Below are positions 7,310 through 14,960 of a stretch of DNA of 20,051 nucleotides, in pieces. The translations under genes were made by a program, and so were the position numbers. The number at the start of each line of letters is the position of its first letter. The first letter of the stretch is position 1. The notes under the pieces were generated by a model. The model saw only the letters and a program-made list of their open reading frames with translations, did no database searches and was not told the DNA's origin. This stretch comes from G963674505 sp964575975 (GTDB taxonomy: Bacteria; Desulfobacterota; Desulfobacteria; Desulfobacterales; SKZT01), in NCBI GenBank assembly GCA_964575975.1, contig CAZNTU010000094.1, positions 1 through 20,051 on the forward strand. The letters run 5' to 3'.

Positions 7310-7401
7310 CCGTAGCCACAGCCCCTTGCGGGCGTTTGCCGGGAGAGGGGAAAATCTTGTCGAGACTGCCTGAAATACGCCCGCAAGGGGCTGTGATACG
7401 G
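7310..7401. repeat. Long inverted repeat (18-bp perfect arms)
   Basis: The arm at 7318-7335 is the exact reverse complement of 7377-7394, with 41 bases between them. Pairing extends outward to CCGTA (7310-7314) and TACGG (7397-7401) with one extra base on the left. It lies between the response regulator and the AsmA gene. It may act as a transcript-end or RNA-stability structure, or be a small non-autonomous element; there is no T run and no target duplication was seen. Confidence 0.7.
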
Positions 7402-7556
7402 TTATTGACGTGCCGCATGTCGGAGATCTCCAAGAGGGTTCGACTCGCCGCTTTACATCCATCCCCTTAATAGCAATAATGGAGCTTGCGCATCGATCAT
7501 CGATTCGTTCGGAACATTCATCGAAAAAACAGATTCGCATCTCGAAAGGTGGCTGT

Positions 7557-10178
7557 ATGAGCAGGACAATAAAATGGATACTGATTGGCTTGGCGGGAAC
7601 TGTTGTTGTCGCTATTGTGGCGGCATACTTGGTCCTGGCCCGCTACGACTTCAATTCCCTGAAACCGAGAGTGGCCGCGGCCGTAAAGGAGGCGACCGGA
7701 AGGGAGCTTGTCATAGGCGGAGACATCGAGCTTTCCATAGGTCTAACGCCCGCGTTGACGGTGTCCGACGTAAGCTTCGAAAACGCCCCTTGGGGTTCGC
7801 GTCCGAACTTTGCGAGAATCAAGAGCCTGGAAGTCCAGGTGGCGCTTTTGCCGCTGCTGGAAAAGAACATCGAGGTGAAAAAGTTCATCATCGTGGAACC
7901 GGACATTCTCGTGGAATCGGATAGCGACGGAAAGTTGAACGTGGTTTTCGACAAAACCTCCGTCCCGGTCGAGGAAAAACAACCGGAAAAGCCGACCGAC
8001 GAAGCCTCGATAAAACTTCGGTCGTTTGCCATGGAAGAGTTCGCGATCGAAAACGGGATTGTTACCTATAAGGATGCAAGGTCGAACCGGACCCAGACGG
8101 CGAAGATAACCAGGATGGAAGCTCGGTCCGAGGGCCTGGACTCTCCGGTGACTTTTCTTCTAGACGCCTTGTACGACGAGAAGCGCGTTATGGCGGGCGG
8201 ACAACTGGGCGCTCCGTCCGCCGCGACCGATCCCGAAAAGGATTGGATGTTCGATCTGACAGTCACCGCACTGGGAATCGACTCCGCGATCAAGGGAAAG
8301 GTCAGGGATCTCACGGCCCCGAGCGGATTGCAATTCGCTCTGGACGCGAAAATCGAAAGCTTCGCCGAATTGGAACCGATCATGCGGCCTTGGCTGAAGA
8401 TGGGAATTCCCCCGGTGGCGCCGGTTCTTTTGTCGGCCAACGTTTCGGACACGGGAAAGATGACCTTCGCGGTTTCCGACCTCGACCTGAAATTCGGACG
8501 CGACGGTATTCAGGGGCAGGCGAAAGGAAAAATCGGCAATGTTCTGCAACAGCAGGGAATCGATCTCGACGTCACGTTGAAGATGGCCGATTTCAAGCCG
8601 CTCGAACCATATTTCAAACCTTTTCTCGAGGCCGGTCCCCCGCCGATAGCGCCGGTGAGTTTCTCCGCGCGGATAAACGGAGACCCGAAAACGGCGCTCG
8701 CCGTCGACGACCTTGACCTGGCTTTCGGCCAAGACAGCCTCAAGGGACGGGTGACGGGCTCGATAAAGGATGTCGTGGCGCAGAAGGGAATCGATCTTAA
8801 AGTCGTCGCGGACATTGCGAATTTCGAAAAATTGAGCGCCTATCTTGGCAAGGAGCTGCCCCCGCTTGCGCCGCTCAGCCTGAAAACCGGAGTGGCGGAC
8901 GCCGGCAAAATGGCGTTTCGGCTGAAGGAGCTGGATCTGGCTTTCGCAGGCAACGACGTTTCCGGAGACGCGACTGCCGACCTGTCCGGGAAAACGCCTT
9001 TTATCAAGGCGAACCTCGCCTCTCGCAGGATGGACGTCAATTCGATCGTGAACGGAACGGGAATGGAAAAAGCGGACCCGAAGCAATCCGGACCGGAAAA
9101 AGAGTCCGCGGGGAAAAGCGCCAAGAAGAGCGGCAAGGTTTTCCCGGACGAACCTCTTCCCTTGGATCTGCTGAAGACCGCCGACGCCGACATCGGATAC
9201 AAGGCACAGGACCTCTATTTGCCCAAGCTTGCCATGCACAACGTCAATGTAGGCGTTCGATTGCGGAACGGAAACCTGGAAGTCGCGCCGTTGAAAGCCG
9301 ACCTGGGAGGGGGGAGCCTCGACGGGACCGTTTCGCTGAATCCTCGCCCGAACAACGTCGCCGACGCGAAAATCAAGATCGCCACCACCAGCTTCGACTT
9401 GGGCGCCATGCTTAAAGAGCTTCAAATCACGGATCTCATGACCGGACGAGTCAACGTGGACTTGGACGTCACCACCGCCGGAGGTTCGGTCGCGGCTCTG
9501 ATGGGCGGCCTCGACGGCCATTCCAAAATCGTCATGGAGAACGGGGCCATTCACAACAGATACGTGGGGTTGATCGGCGCGAAAATCGACCAAGCCATCG
9601 CCCAGATCCTCATGCCCGGCCACGACAAAAAGGATTTCACCGCCATCGATTGTTTCGCGAACCGTTTCGATTTTGCGAAAGGCGTGGCGGACACGACGGT
9701 CCTGTTCATGGATTCGGAATACATGAGCGTGGTAGGGGAGGGGAAGATCGATCTGGGGAAGGAAACCCTCGACATGGCCGTTCTTCCCAAGCCGAAGGAC
9801 AAGGTGGCGAAAGTCGGGACGAGTATCGGGCAGTTGGCCTCGAACTTCAAAATCGGCGGGACCCTGGAAAAGCCCAAGGTGGAAGTGGACGCCGCCGGGG
9901 CTGCCGATACCTTGCAAAGAGTCCTGGGCGGAATCTCTTCCAAGGGAGGACTGAGGGGAATTTTATCGGTCCTGGAGGGCGAAACAGCGGGAATCGAGGA
10001 TCTTTGCCCGGCAGCAAAGGAGGCCGCCGATTCCGGGCGGAAAATGAACTTGCAAAAGAAGGCCGAACCCCAAAACGACACTGCCCCTTCGGAGCAAAAA
10101 CCGTTGACCAAAGAGGAAAAGCGGAAAAAGGAAATGGAAAACATCGGCAACGTTCTAAAAGGCATTTTGGGCAATTGA
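7557..10178 (+). CDS. AsmA-family envelope protein
   Basis: The product is 873 residues with an N-terminal membrane anchor (about 5-28) followed by the typical AsmA opening, with FNSLKPRVAAAVKEATGREL and ALTVSDVSFENAPWGS. Residues about 265-500 contain three degenerate copies, spaced about 77 residues, of a unit with PPxAPV/L and a DLDLxFGxD strand. The C-terminal part (about 600-800) matches the AsmA C-terminal region (GRVNVDLDVTTAGG, then KIDLGKETLDMAVLPKPKD). The tail is lysine-rich. AsmA-like proteins are repeating beta-groove proteins thought to move phospholipids between the membranes. The start at 7557 has AAAGGTGG upstream and puts the membrane segment at the end. The RlmK-like gene follows after 16 bases. 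Confidence 0.88.
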   Translation: MSRTIKWILIGLAGTVVVAIVAAYLVLARYDFNSLKPRVAAAVKEATGRELVIGGDIELSIGLTPALTVSDVSFENAPWGSRPNFARIKSLEVQVALLPLLEKNIEVKKFIIVEPDILVESDSDGKLNVVFDKTSVPVEEKQPEKPTDEASIKLRSFAMEEFAIENGIVTYKDARSNRTQTAKITRMEARSEGLDSPVTFLLDALYDEKRVMAGGQLGAPSAATDPEKDWMFDLTVTALGIDSAIKGKVRDLTAPSGLQFALDAKIESFAELEPIMRPWLKMGIPPVAPVLLSANVSDTGKMTFAVSDLDLKFGRDGIQGQAKGKIGNVLQQQGIDLDVTLKMADFKPLEPYFKPFLEAGPPPIAPVSFSARINGDPKTALAVDDLDLAFGQDSLKGRVTGSIKDVVAQKGIDLKVVADIANFEKLSAYLGKELPPLAPLSLKTGVADAGKMAFRLKELDLAFAGNDVSGDATADLSGKTPFIKANLASRRMDVNSIVNGTGMEKADPKQSGPEKESAGKSAKKSGKVFPDEPLPLDLLKTADADIGYKAQDLYLPKLAMHNVNVGVRLRNGNLEVAPLKADLGGGSLDGTVSLNPRPNNVADAKIKIATTSFDLGAMLKELQITDLMTGRVNVDLDVTTAGGSVAALMGGLDGHSKIVMENGAIHNRYVGLIGAKIDQAIAQILMPGHDKKDFTAIDCFANRFDFAKGVADTTVLFMDSEYMSVVGEGKIDLGKETLDMAVLPKPKDKVAKVGTSIGQLASNFKIGGTLEKPKVEVDAAGAADTLQRVLGGISSKGGLRGILSVLEGETAGIEDLCPAAKEAADSGRKMNLQKKAEPQNDTAPSEQKPLTKEEKRKKEMENIGNVLKGILGN

Positions 10179-10194
10179 TCGGGACAGGTTGACA

Positions 10195-11178
10195 ATGAAC
10201 GATTCCGCTCCCGGCATCGATCCGAATTTCCGGGGAAAATACGAAAAGCAATCCGAAATGCTGGCCAATCGAGTGGCGAAGCGATTTCGCCACTTGAGTA
10301 AAAGGTTCGCCAAGCAGAACATCGAGGCGTTTCGGCTCTACGACTGGGACATCCCCGAAATCCGGGCCGTGGTGGACTGGTACGGTGGCCACGCGGTCGT
10401 TGGCGAATACACCCGGAAGCAATCCTTGCCGGAGTGGCTTCCCATGATGGGCGAGGCGGTGGGACGGGCGCTCGAGATTCCCCCGGAGAACGTGCATCTG
10501 AAGGAGCGGTTCTACGGGAAACCCGAAGGCGAAAGGTACGGCCGCTTGGACTACACCGACCGGATGATCGTCGTGTCCGAAAGGGACCTGAAATTCTACG
10601 TGAACCCCTGGGACTACGTCGATACCGGCCTTTTTTCCGACCACCGGGACACCCGCCAGATGGTCAGGGAATCCGCCGAGGGCAAGGATTTCCTGAACCT
10701 GTTCTGCTACACGGCTTCCTTTTCCTGCTACGCGGCCAAGGGCGGCGCCCGCTCGACCGTTTCCGTGGACCGGTCCCAGACGGCCGTCGAATGGGCGAGA
10801 AGGAACATGGACTTGAACGGCATTCCGGAGAATTCGAACCGAATCGTCCACCAGCACGCTTTCGGTTTCCTGGAAAAGGCTAAGCGCGAAAACATGCGCT
10901 TCGACCTGGCCGTGGTCGATCCCCCGTCCTTTTACACGAGGCGGACCACGGGCGACTATTTCGACATCGTCCGGGACCACCCGGTCCTCTTGGCCTCGGT
11001 GGTCGGACTCATGAGGGAAGGCGGCACGATCTATTTCTCGACCAACCATCAAAAGTTCAAACCGAACACGAGAAGCCTGAAGATATCCAAAATAAAGGAG
11101 ATCACGGCTCTCACGATTCCGGAGGACTACGTTAGCAAGCGGAAAAGGATACACCGTTGCTGGAAGATCGTCGTTTGA
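10195..11178 (+). CDS. rlmK: RlmK-like 23S rRNA methyltransferase (stand-alone)
   Basis: The 327-residue protein matches the C-terminal half of the enterobacterial RlmKL fusion, which makes 7-methylguanosine at position 2069 of 23S rRNA. Family landmarks are MLANRVAKRFRHLSKRFAKQ and FRLYDWDIPE near the N-terminus, YVDTGLFSDHRDTR, the SAM-binding FLNLFCYTASFSCYAAKGGA, the SVDRSQTAVEWARRN acidic loop, and the catalytic-motif region VVDPPSF. The THUMP and RlmL half is absent, so it is a single-function form. ATG at 10195 is preferred; TTG at 10189 is an alternative. It lies 16 bases after AsmA and is likely cotranscribed with it. Confidence 0.85.
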   Translation: MNDSAPGIDPNFRGKYEKQSEMLANRVAKRFRHLSKRFAKQNIEAFRLYDWDIPEIRAVVDWYGGHAVVGEYTRKQSLPEWLPMMGEAVGRALEIPPENVHLKERFYGKPEGERYGRLDYTDRMIVVSERDLKFYVNPWDYVDTGLFSDHRDTRQMVRESAEGKDFLNLFCYTASFSCYAAKGGARSTVSVDRSQTAVEWARRNMDLNGIPENSNRIVHQHAFGFLEKAKRENMRFDLAVVDPPSFYTRRTTGDYFDIVRDHPVLLASVVGLMREGGTIYFSTNHQKFKPNTRSLKISKIKEITALTIPEDYVSKRKRIHRCWKIVV

Positions 11179-11244
11179 ATCGGTTTTTATTTTGATCGCG
11201 TTAGATTACGCGTGGCAAGGGACGGAAGATAAAAAAGGTTAAAA

Positions 11245-11334
11245 ATGGCTTTGGATATGGTGGAAGAAAAAGGACCCGATGACATTCATTTGATTCCAGC
11301 CCTGCTTGAGAATATGGAAATCAAAGGCGATTAG
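11245..11334 (+). pseudogene. Possible ISAs1-type transposase remnant
   Basis: A 29-codon frame includes DDIHLIPALLENMEIKG, which resembles the ISAs1-family transposase segment around NEITAIPELLxxLxIKG, just ahead of its catalytic DAMGCQ motif. Nothing recognisable as transposase precedes or follows it, and no terminal repeats were seen. The resemblance is short and made from memory, so it is only a candidate. It lies in the gap between the RlmK-like gene and the VWA lipoprotein. Confidence 0.35.
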
Positions 11335-11375
11335 GCTAAAGGATATTAATCATGTCGATCAAGAGGAGACCTCCC

Positions 11376-13019
11376 ATGAAAAATTCGCAATCGAACTCAA
11401 ATGTCACCTCAAGAAATCTCGCTATTCTTTATTTGTCGATTTTGATTTTTCTGACCGCGGTCGGCTGCGGCAAAAAAGGGGCTTTTTACGGCCAGGCCCC
11501 TTTGATGGCCGAGATTTCCTCGACGGGCGCGCCCGCGCCTTACCACTCCGACTTGTACGAGCCCGCGCAGATTCAGCGCCCGGAGTTCTCGACGGAGGAA
11601 TACGACCGTATTTACGAGAACGTCTTCAAGGACGCCCTGCAAAACCCGCTTTCCACGTTTTCCATAGACGTGGACACCGCCTCCTACAGCAACGCGCGAA
11701 GGTTCGTCGAGGACGGGCGGATGCCGCCCAAGGACGCCGTGCGCATCGAGGAGTTCGTCAATTATTTCGACTACGCCTATCCCGAACCCGTTGGAGAGCA
11801 TCCGTTTTCCATTTCGACCGAAATTTCGGAGTGCCCCTGGGACCGGCGAAACAAGCTGGTCCATATCGGTCTCAAAGGCAAAGGGCTCGATTACGACAAC
11901 CTGAAACCCAGCAACCTGGTTTTCCTGGTCGATTCCTCCGGGTCCATGGAGGACAAGAACAAGCTTCCATTGCTTAAAAAATCGCTTCGGCTTCTGTTGG
12001 AAGAACTGGGAGATTCCGACAGGGTCGCTATCGTGGCCTACGCCGGTTCCGCCGGGCTCGTCGCTCCGTCGATGCCCGCGACTCGGAAAAAGGAAATCCT
12101 GAACGCATTGAACGGCCTTCAAGCCGGGGGTTCCACTGCGGGAGGAGAGGGAATCCAGCTCGCCTACGAGGTCGCGAAACAAAACAAGATCGAGGGAGGA
12201 AACAACCGCGTGGTCCTCGCCACCGACGGGGACTTCAACGTCGGCGTCTCCTCCACCGGGGACCTGGTACGCCTGATCGAGGAGAGGAGAAAGGACGGCG
12301 TATACCTGACGATCCTCGGCTTCGGCATGGGCAACTACAAGGATGGCCGCATGGAGCAGATCAGCAACGCCGGAAACGGAAACTATTTCTACATCGACAA
12401 CATCCGCGAGGCCGAAAAGGTGTTCGTGCGGGAAATGCGCGCCAACATGTTCACCATCGCCGACGACGTGAAAATCCAGATCGAGTTCAACCCGGCGAAA
12501 GTCTCCGCGTGGCGTCTGATCGGATACGAGAACCGCCTTTTGGAAAAGGAGGATTTCGACGACGACGCGAAGGACGCCGGCGAGCTGGGCGCGGGCCATA
12601 CCGTGACCGCCCTTTACGAAATCATCCCGCAGGGGGCCGATTCCGCGGATCAAATCCGAAAAGCCGAGGCGCTCAGGTACCAGGAAAGCCGCGTCAGTCA
12701 GTCCGCTAACGAAACTTCGGAAATCATGACCGTCAAGTTCAGATACAAACCCGCGGGCCAACCCGAAAGCCGCTTGATCGAGAAAGTCGTCGAAGACAGG
12801 GCCGGCACCCTTGCGGACAGTTCCGAAAATTTCCGGTTCTCCGCCGCCGTGGCTGGTTTCGGAATGATCCTGAGAGACTCGAAGTACAAAAAGGACCTGA
12901 CCTACGAAGACGTCTTGAAACTGGCCAAGGAGGCTAAAGGAAAGGACGAAAACGGCGACCGCGCCGAGTTTGTCAGACTGGTGGAATCCTGCGCCCTCAT
13001 GGCGAAAACATCCCCTTGA
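11376..13019 (+). CDS. VWA-domain lipoprotein, YfbK type
   Basis: The 547-residue product begins with a lipoprotein signal peptide: a hydrophobic stretch (about 15-30) ending in LTAVGC, with Cys31 as the lipid site. Then come the YfbK-type N-terminal region (LSTFSIDVDTASYSNARRFV), a von Willebrand factor A domain with the metal-binding DSSGS at about residue 185 and the later TDGDFNVG motif, and the C-terminal region typical of this family (KDLTYEDVLKLAKEAKG). Proteins of this type are surface or periplasmic, bind a divalent metal, and act in poorly understood complexes. The start at 11376 has GAGGAG nine or ten bases upstream. No MoxR-type partner is next to it. Confidence 0.9.
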   Translation: MKNSQSNSNVTSRNLAILYLSILIFLTAVGCGKKGAFYGQAPLMAEISSTGAPAPYHSDLYEPAQIQRPEFSTEEYDRIYENVFKDALQNPLSTFSIDVDTASYSNARRFVEDGRMPPKDAVRIEEFVNYFDYAYPEPVGEHPFSISTEISECPWDRRNKLVHIGLKGKGLDYDNLKPSNLVFLVDSSGSMEDKNKLPLLKKSLRLLLEELGDSDRVAIVAYAGSAGLVAPSMPATRKKEILNALNGLQAGGSTAGGEGIQLAYEVAKQNKIEGGNNRVVLATDGDFNVGVSSTGDLVRLIEERRKDGVYLTILGFGMGNYKDGRMEQISNAGNGNYFYIDNIREAEKVFVREMRANMFTIADDVKIQIEFNPAKVSAWRLIGYENRLLEKEDFDDDAKDAGELGAGHTVTALYEIIPQGADSADQIRKAEALRYQESRVSQSANETSEIMTVKFRYKPAGQPESRLIEKVVEDRAGTLADSSENFRFSAAVAGFGMILRDSKYKKDLTYEDVLKLAKEAKGKDENGDRAEFVRLVESCALMAKTSP

Positions 13020-13043
13020 CGACGCATATTTTCGATTTCTCGA

Positions 13044-13067
13044 ACCTTCGACCCCGTCGTCGAAGGT
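13044..13067. terminator. Hairpin after the VWA gene
   Basis: ACCTTCGAC and GTCGAAGGT pair perfectly over nine bases around a six-base loop, 25 bases after the stop of the VWA gene. There is no T run, so intrinsic termination is uncertain. Confidence 0.45.
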
Positions 13068-13337
13068 GACCAGAGCTTCCAGCCCTGGTCCGACGCCGCT
13101 TTGAAAAGTACCGTGTCGCCCCCATTGCTCCGGTTTTATACGCTCCAAAACGATCCGAAAAACTTGAACAAAGGATTTTATGTTCCATTTTAAACCATCA
13201 TGGAAAGTTCGGGGTTTGATTCGGCCACCGGCCGTTTCGGAGACTGCGAGCGATCGAGATGCAGTCCGGAGAGCCCGAAAAAACGAACAAGCTCGAAATT
13301 CGGTTTTCAACGTCAACTATCCGAAAGGCGAGGTAGC
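13068..13337. other. Intergenic stretch before the rhomboid gene
   Basis: The 318 bases between the VWA and rhomboid genes contain the hairpin described separately and otherwise no convincing gene. An ATG at 13200 is in frame with the rhomboid gene, but the 46 codons it would add have arginine- and serine-rich content unlike the downstream protein, and it lacks a ribosome-binding site. No clear promoter was seen; a TTGAAC and some A/T-rich DNA lie near 13162-13195. Confidence 0.4.
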
Positions 13338-14078
13338 GTGAAACAAACATTTCAAAGACCGCCAATGGTTTTCGGCTTCGCAATGTCCCCGCTTTGCAAG
13401 AAGCTTCTTATTATCTACGGTTCGATTTACATCGTTCAACTGCTGACAGAACACTGGATCCAGGCTCCGCTTTCATCGTACCTTTATATTTACCCGATCG
13501 AAAGCGACCGGTTTCGTTTCTGGCAGCTCCTCACCCATCCTTTCGTCCACGACCCCGGCAGTCCTTTCGGGTTTTTGATCAATTGCTTGGTTCTCTATTT
13601 TTTCGCGAACCCCGTCGAAAACGCATTCGGCGCAAGAGGCTTTCTCCGTCTTTTCTATGCCGCGGCGCTCGGGGCGCTAATTTTCGGACTTGCCTTCAGC
13701 TTGGTTCCGGGATTCGCCTTTCCCTTTTCGGGGATGTCTCCGAGCATTCTCGCCCTGATAATCGTTTTCGGCCTCTTGAACCCGGAGGCGACGATCTACC
13801 TCATGTTCGTCATCCCCGTGAAAGCCAAATACATCAGCTACGGTACAATCATCGTGACCGCCGTTACGTTCCTGGCGAAGGCCAACCCCCACGGCGCATG
13901 GCACTTGGGAGGCATTTTCTTCGGCTATCTGTACATGAAAGGCCCGAGAAACGTCCTCGATCCCTCGTTAGTCAGTCAAAAATACCAGGACTGGCAATTC
14001 GAACGCAAAAAAAGAAGGTTCACCGTTTTGGAGGGAGGCAAGGGAAAAAAGAAAGACGACAAGCCGACCTATCATTGA
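13338..14078 (+). CDS. Rhomboid-family membrane protein (putative intramembrane serine protease)
   Basis: The product is 246 residues with about six hydrophobic segments. It follows the rhomboid plan: an amphipathic loop with FWQLLTHPFVH (about 61-71), an FLINCLVLYFFANPVENAFGARGF segment, the nucleophile serine in GMSPS (S134) and the catalytic-histidine segment GAWHLGGIFFGYLY (H189). The usual GxSG is GMSP here, so activity is likely but not certain. The C-terminal 40 residues are cytoplasmic and lysine-rich. The GTG at 13338 is chosen because GAGG lies a few bases before it; ATG at 13365 or 13383 is possible. Its natural substrate cannot be told. Confidence 0.82.
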   Translation: MKQTFQRPPMVFGFAMSPLCKKLLIIYGSIYIVQLLTEHWIQAPLSSYLYIYPIESDRFRFWQLLTHPFVHDPGSPFGFLINCLVLYFFANPVENAFGARGFLRLFYAAALGALIFGLAFSLVPGFAFPFSGMSPSILALIIVFGLLNPEATIYLMFVIPVKAKYISYGTIIVTAVTFLAKANPHGAWHLGGIFFGYLYMKGPRNVLDPSLVSQKYQDWQFERKKRRFTVLEGGKGKKKDDKPTYH

Positions 14079-14092
14079 ACATGGAGCCTTTC

Positions 14093-14120
14093 TTGACATT
14101 TCCTGCAAGCTGACTAAGTT
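14093..14120 (+). promoter_or_regulatory. Putative sigma-70 promoter for the SlyD-like gene
   Basis: TTGACA at 14093-14098 is a perfect -35 box. TAAGTT follows after 16 bases at 14115-14120 as a weak -10 box. Its position, 33 bases ahead of the ATG, fits a promoter private to this gene. Confidence 0.4.
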
Positions 14121-14153
14121 GCCCCGATAACATCAACTTTGAAAGGAGACCCA

Positions 14154-14690
14154 ATGGATAAGGTACAGAACGGCAATTACGTACGGGTGCATTACGAAGG
14201 AACTCTGCAAAACGGAAAAATGTTCGACTCGAGCAGGGGGGGGCAGCCGCTGGAGGTCAGAGTAGGGGACGGCCAGTTGATCGCCGGGTTCGAAGAGGCC
14301 CTCATGGGCATGAAAGTCGCCGAGACCAAGAAAATCACCCTTGCGCCGGACAAGGCCTACGGAGAAAGGGACGAGAGTCTCGAGCGCTCTTTCCAGCGGA
14401 ACCAGATGCCGCCGGACATGAATCCCAAGGTGGGCGACACCGTCGCTCTCCACACGGCCAATGGACACCGGGTGCCCGTTCAGATCAAGACCGTGGACGA
14501 TCAAAAGGTCGTCGTGGACTTGAACCATCCGCTTGCGGGGGAAACGCTGACCTTCGACATCGAGGTGGTCGGAATCAGCGAGCAGCCCACTCTGGCGTCG
14601 GGTTGCGGTTGCGGATGCGGCCATCACGGCGACCATGCCCCGCATCCGAGCGATTGCGGAGGTTGCGGTACGCCCGGCGGATGCCATTAG
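14154..14690 (+). CDS. SlyD-like FKBP-type peptidyl-prolyl isomerase
   Basis: The 178-residue protein has the FKBP opening VRVHYEGTLQNGKMFDSS, the IAGFEEALMGMKVAE helix, and the inserted flap chaperone domain with VVVDLNHPLAGETLTF, which is characteristic of SlyD. The tail from about residue 150 is rich in Cys and His (GCGCGCGHHGDH, then CGGCG and GCH), matching the metal-binding tail of SlyD, which can bind nickel and zinc. It is a cytoplasmic folding helper and may supply metal to enzymes such as hydrogenases, though no metalloenzyme gene is in view. GAAAGGAG lies about six bases ahead of the ATG at 14154. Confidence 0.93.
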   Translation: MDKVQNGNYVRVHYEGTLQNGKMFDSSRGGQPLEVRVGDGQLIAGFEEALMGMKVAETKKITLAPDKAYGERDESLERSFQRNQMPPDMNPKVGDTVALHTANGHRVPVQIKTVDDQKVVVDLNHPLAGETLTFDIEVVGISEQPTLASGCGCGCGHHGDHAPHPSDCGGCGTPGGCH

Positions 14691-14730
14691 AACCAAAAGA
14701 TCGGCTTTGAATACCGAGAATGCACGTCCC

Positions 14731-14761
14731 TGTTCGCGGCAATCCGCTTGCGCCGCGAACA
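14731..14761. terminator. Hairpin after the SlyD-like gene
   Basis: TGTTCGCGGC and GCCGCGAACA pair perfectly over ten bases around an 11-base loop, 40 bases after the stop. It is not followed by a T run, so it could end transcription weakly or protect the mRNA end. Confidence 0.5.
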
Positions 14762-14792
14762 AGCCCCGCCTTCTACCCTTCAATGCTTACAC

Positions 14793-14844
14793 ATTGTAAA
14801 AACAATTGACACGCCTCCGTTTTTTCCCCGAAGACGGAACGTCT
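14793..14844. promoter_or_regulatory. Two small palindromes upstream of the UspA promoter
   Basis: ATTGTAAAAACAAT (14793-14806) and AGACGGAACGTCT (14832-14844) are perfect five-base-arm inverted repeats. They lie about 100 and 60 bases upstream of the sigma-54-like element, where activator sites for such promoters are usually found. Which protein would bind is unknown. Confidence 0.35.
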
Positions 14845-14896
14845 GAAAAATACAATATATTCGGATATCTACGGGCTTGGACTCGTCAAAGCTTTG

Positions 14897-14912
14897 TGGC
14901 GCCTTTCTTGCT
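14897..14912 (+). promoter_or_regulatory. Putative sigma-54 promoter for the tandem UspA gene
   Basis: TGGCGCCTTTCTTGCT fits the TGGCAC-N5-TTGCW consensus, with the obligatory GG and GC at exact spacing and a single mismatch in the first block. Transcription would start near 14923, about 38 bases ahead of the UspA ATG, with its ribosome-binding site in between. Confidence 0.6.
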
Positions 14913-14960
14913 CTTCAAAGGGCAGGCTTATGGAAAGTCTCGCCGAAAGGAGGTTTTCAT

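Noticed and set aside
8160..9917. Long minus-strand open frame inside the AsmA gene
   Set aside because: It results from the G/C-rich codon pattern of the AsmA gene on the other strand.
11409..13316. Long minus-strand open frame opposite the VWA gene
   Set aside because: The forward strand encodes a complete lipoprotein with a VWA domain; the reverse product resembles nothing known.
14806..14834. TTGACA as a sigma-70 promoter for the UspA gene
   Set aside because: No -10 box lies at 16-18 bases, and the sigma-54-like element downstream fits better.
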